Assembly (NCBI GenBank): GCA_018398815.1
Contig: CM031622.1
Span: 25,114,328-25,178,327 of the forward strand
Length of the DNA stretch: 64,000 nucleotides
Source: Conus ventricosus
Lineage: Eukaryota > Mollusca > Gastropoda > Neogastropoda > Conidae
Direction: 5' to 3'
A program made the translations under genes and the position numbers. The notes below the pieces were generated by a model. That model saw nothing but the letters and a program-made list of their open reading frames with translations, ran no database searches and had not been told where the DNA came from. The number at the start of each line of letters is the position of its first letter. Position 1 is the stretch's first letter. Of the stretch, positions 62,476-64,000 are shown piece by piece.

Positions 62476-62492
62476 CTCCCCTCTTCTCTCTC
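62424..62492. repeat. (CT)n microsatellite
   Basis: CT repeats with CC interruptions. Confidence 0.95.
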
Positions 62493-62499
62493 TCACACT

Positions 62500-63767
62500 G
62501 TCAACCTCGGGTGATGTCGATGGAGGAAGGACTAGCGCACAGCCCAAACACACTCACAGCTTGCTTACAATCTATTCATATATCATGCATTCGTCACATC
62601 AAACCACTAGTAAAGTCTATAACTTTACTACACATGATCATAGAACGAAACATCAATGCATATGGAATCAAACAAAATAAAACATTCTCTCTTTCCTGAA
62701 CTTCACAAAATCATTTATCTAAAACATCATTAACTAACCCGGGTATAAATAGATTTCTACTTTACCTGGCCAGGTGATCTTAACTATTCACGAATCACTG
62801 TCTTTTTCTTTTCCTTTTTTTTTCTTTCACTGTCACTTTCACAACACAACACAACTGCTGGCACTGGTCAAGTTAGACTGCTGGCATCGGTCAGGCTGGA
62901 CTGCTGGCACTGGTCAGGTCAGACCGCTGGCGTTGGTCAGGTTGGACTGCCGATGAAAGTGGCGCTGGCCAAGTATGAGGTCGAACCCCCGGTTCAGATG
63001 GAACAGTGACTATCAACATCGATCTGTTCTCCTTTCTTTCTTCCTGCATTAACGCATTGCACTCTCTCTCTCTCTCCTAGTCTGCTCTATTAAATGGACA
63101 TGGTTGCTTTTCTTTTCCTTTTCTTTTCTTTCTTTTTCTCTTCATTAGTTAGCAACTCTCTCTTTCCACATCTCTCTTTAGTCCTCCCTTTGCAGACTAT
63201 ATCTGGTGCTAATGCTCAAACTTCACTCCTCTCATCTCTCTGCCTTTCTCCTGCAGAGACTACACCCCAGAACCTCTCTCTCTCTCTCTGTCTCTCTGTT
63301 CGTTCTCCCCCTCGTTCTGCCGTTCTCTCACTCTCACATCCTTCTTATCCCGTTCCGATCTGTCCAAAAAGGGCGAGTACCATTGGTCAGTATTTTTACC
63401 CCTGATACCCGAAGTTATCTCCCTCTAATTCCATTGGATATTCAAATCATGACAGTCACGCCTACACGCCTTACTCTCTGTGGTGGTCAACTGGTCATTT
63501 AATTGATTAGCTAGATTTCACCCCCACCACACACTACCTTCTCCCTCTCCCTTTCCTGCTTTAACCTGCGACGTCCGACTAACAATGGCGCTGGTTCCAC
63601 AAATTGGCTAGATGAGCCTGAGCCAGGCGCTACGACTCGTCTCGCTAGACATCGAGGCGTCGGTCAAAGCTGCTTAGTCCGTCTGGCCGGACAGACCGTC
63701 TCTGTGGAGCCTCTCCCCTATGCTTAATTGGCTGGATCCGAACCATGGGCCTGTCTACGTGGCGCCC
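62500..63767 (+). mobile_element. Possible LTR with TATA box and primer-binding site
   Basis: TATAAATAG at 62744-62752 is a good TATA box. TGGCGCCC at 63760-63767 equals the first eight bases of the primer-binding site that pairs with tRNA-Lys in many LTR retroelements. No partner LTR or gag-pol is visible, since the window ends 233 bp later, and the match is short. This is a weak call. Confidence 0.25.
62854..62950. repeat. Minisatellite, 23-bp unit, four copies
   Basis: Units of the form ACTGCTGGCACTGGTCAGG at 62854, 62877, 62900 and 62923. Confidence 0.9.
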
Positions 63768-63838
63768 AGAATATTTGAGTTAGAGCTTATGTCCAAACAA
63801 CCTGGACCACGACTTGGTTGTTCTATTTTTGACCGTGA

Positions 63839-63859
63839 CACACACACACACACACACAA

Positions 63860-63897
<38 letters not shown>
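63839..63897. repeat. (CA)n microsatellite
   Basis: CA repeats with two short interruptions, close to the window end. Confidence 0.95.
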
Positions 63898-63899
<2 letters not shown>

Positions 63900-64000
63900 T
63901 TCCTCTCTTCAACCCTACATTGAATAGTTAGCTACGTGTACCTTGAGTGAACACAGTAATACTGGAAGCATATAAGTGACATTTTCGCCGACTCCAGCGA

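Overview
The window is animal nuclear DNA. Genes are split by long introns with GT...AG borders, most of the sequence is AT-rich and non-coding, and it is crowded with (CA)n, (CT)n and (TA)n microsatellites, minisatellites, tRNA-headed SINEs and non-LTR retrotransposon remnants. The repeat style (long tRNA-headed SINEs, and minisatellite-bearing elements resembling molluscan 'pearl' elements) suggests a marine mollusc, perhaps a gastropod. That assignment is inference.

Four protein-coding genes can be supported, and all belong to one family. They encode small four-helix membrane proteins of the claudin/PMP22/CACNG superfamily. Gene 1 (7302-12053) is on the minus strand and genes 2 (12739-17242), 3 (33112-37131) and 4 (51588-55413) are on the plus strand. 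Each has a first exon with helix 1 and the extracellular W...GLW..C...C motif, a second exon beginning in Trp-Phe with helix 2 and the start of helix 3, and a third exon with the rest of helix 3, a conserved second loop (W-[LMV]-P-x-P ... S-W-S-[YF]-G-[LF]-C) and helix 4. Both shared introns are phase 1 in every gene, and exon 2 is exactly 153 nt in genes 1, 3 and 4, so the cluster arose by duplication. Genes 1 and 2 are divergent, with 685 bp between start codons. Gene 2 has an extra last exon giving a charged, proline-rich tail ending in a PDZ-type S-F-V, and its exon 2 lacks one base in a run of C.

Region by region: 1-7.3 kb is non-coding (one SINE). 7.3-12 kb is gene 1, whose second intron holds a 5'-truncated LINE reverse transcriptase. 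12-17.2 kb is gene 2, with an inverted SINE pair in its last intron. 17.2-33 kb is intergenic and rich in minisatellites (57, 37, 51 and 59 bp units), SINEs, a 24-nt perfect hairpin in (TA)n and a broken retrotransposon ORF. 33-37 kb is gene 3, with C68 in intron 1, an approximately 870 bp SINE in intron 2 and a splice acceptor abutting (GT)13. 37-51.5 kb is intergenic, with three more SINE copies, G/C homopolymers, and two copies (47.76-48.77 and 49.22-50.54 kb) of a minisatellite-plus-microsatellite element with matching short inverted ends. 51.6-55.4 kb is gene 4. 55.4-64 kb is non-coding, ending in a doubtful LTR-like stretch.

Family knowledge suggests that the four proteins shape cell junctions or modulate membrane partners, but nothing in the sequence fixes their exact job.
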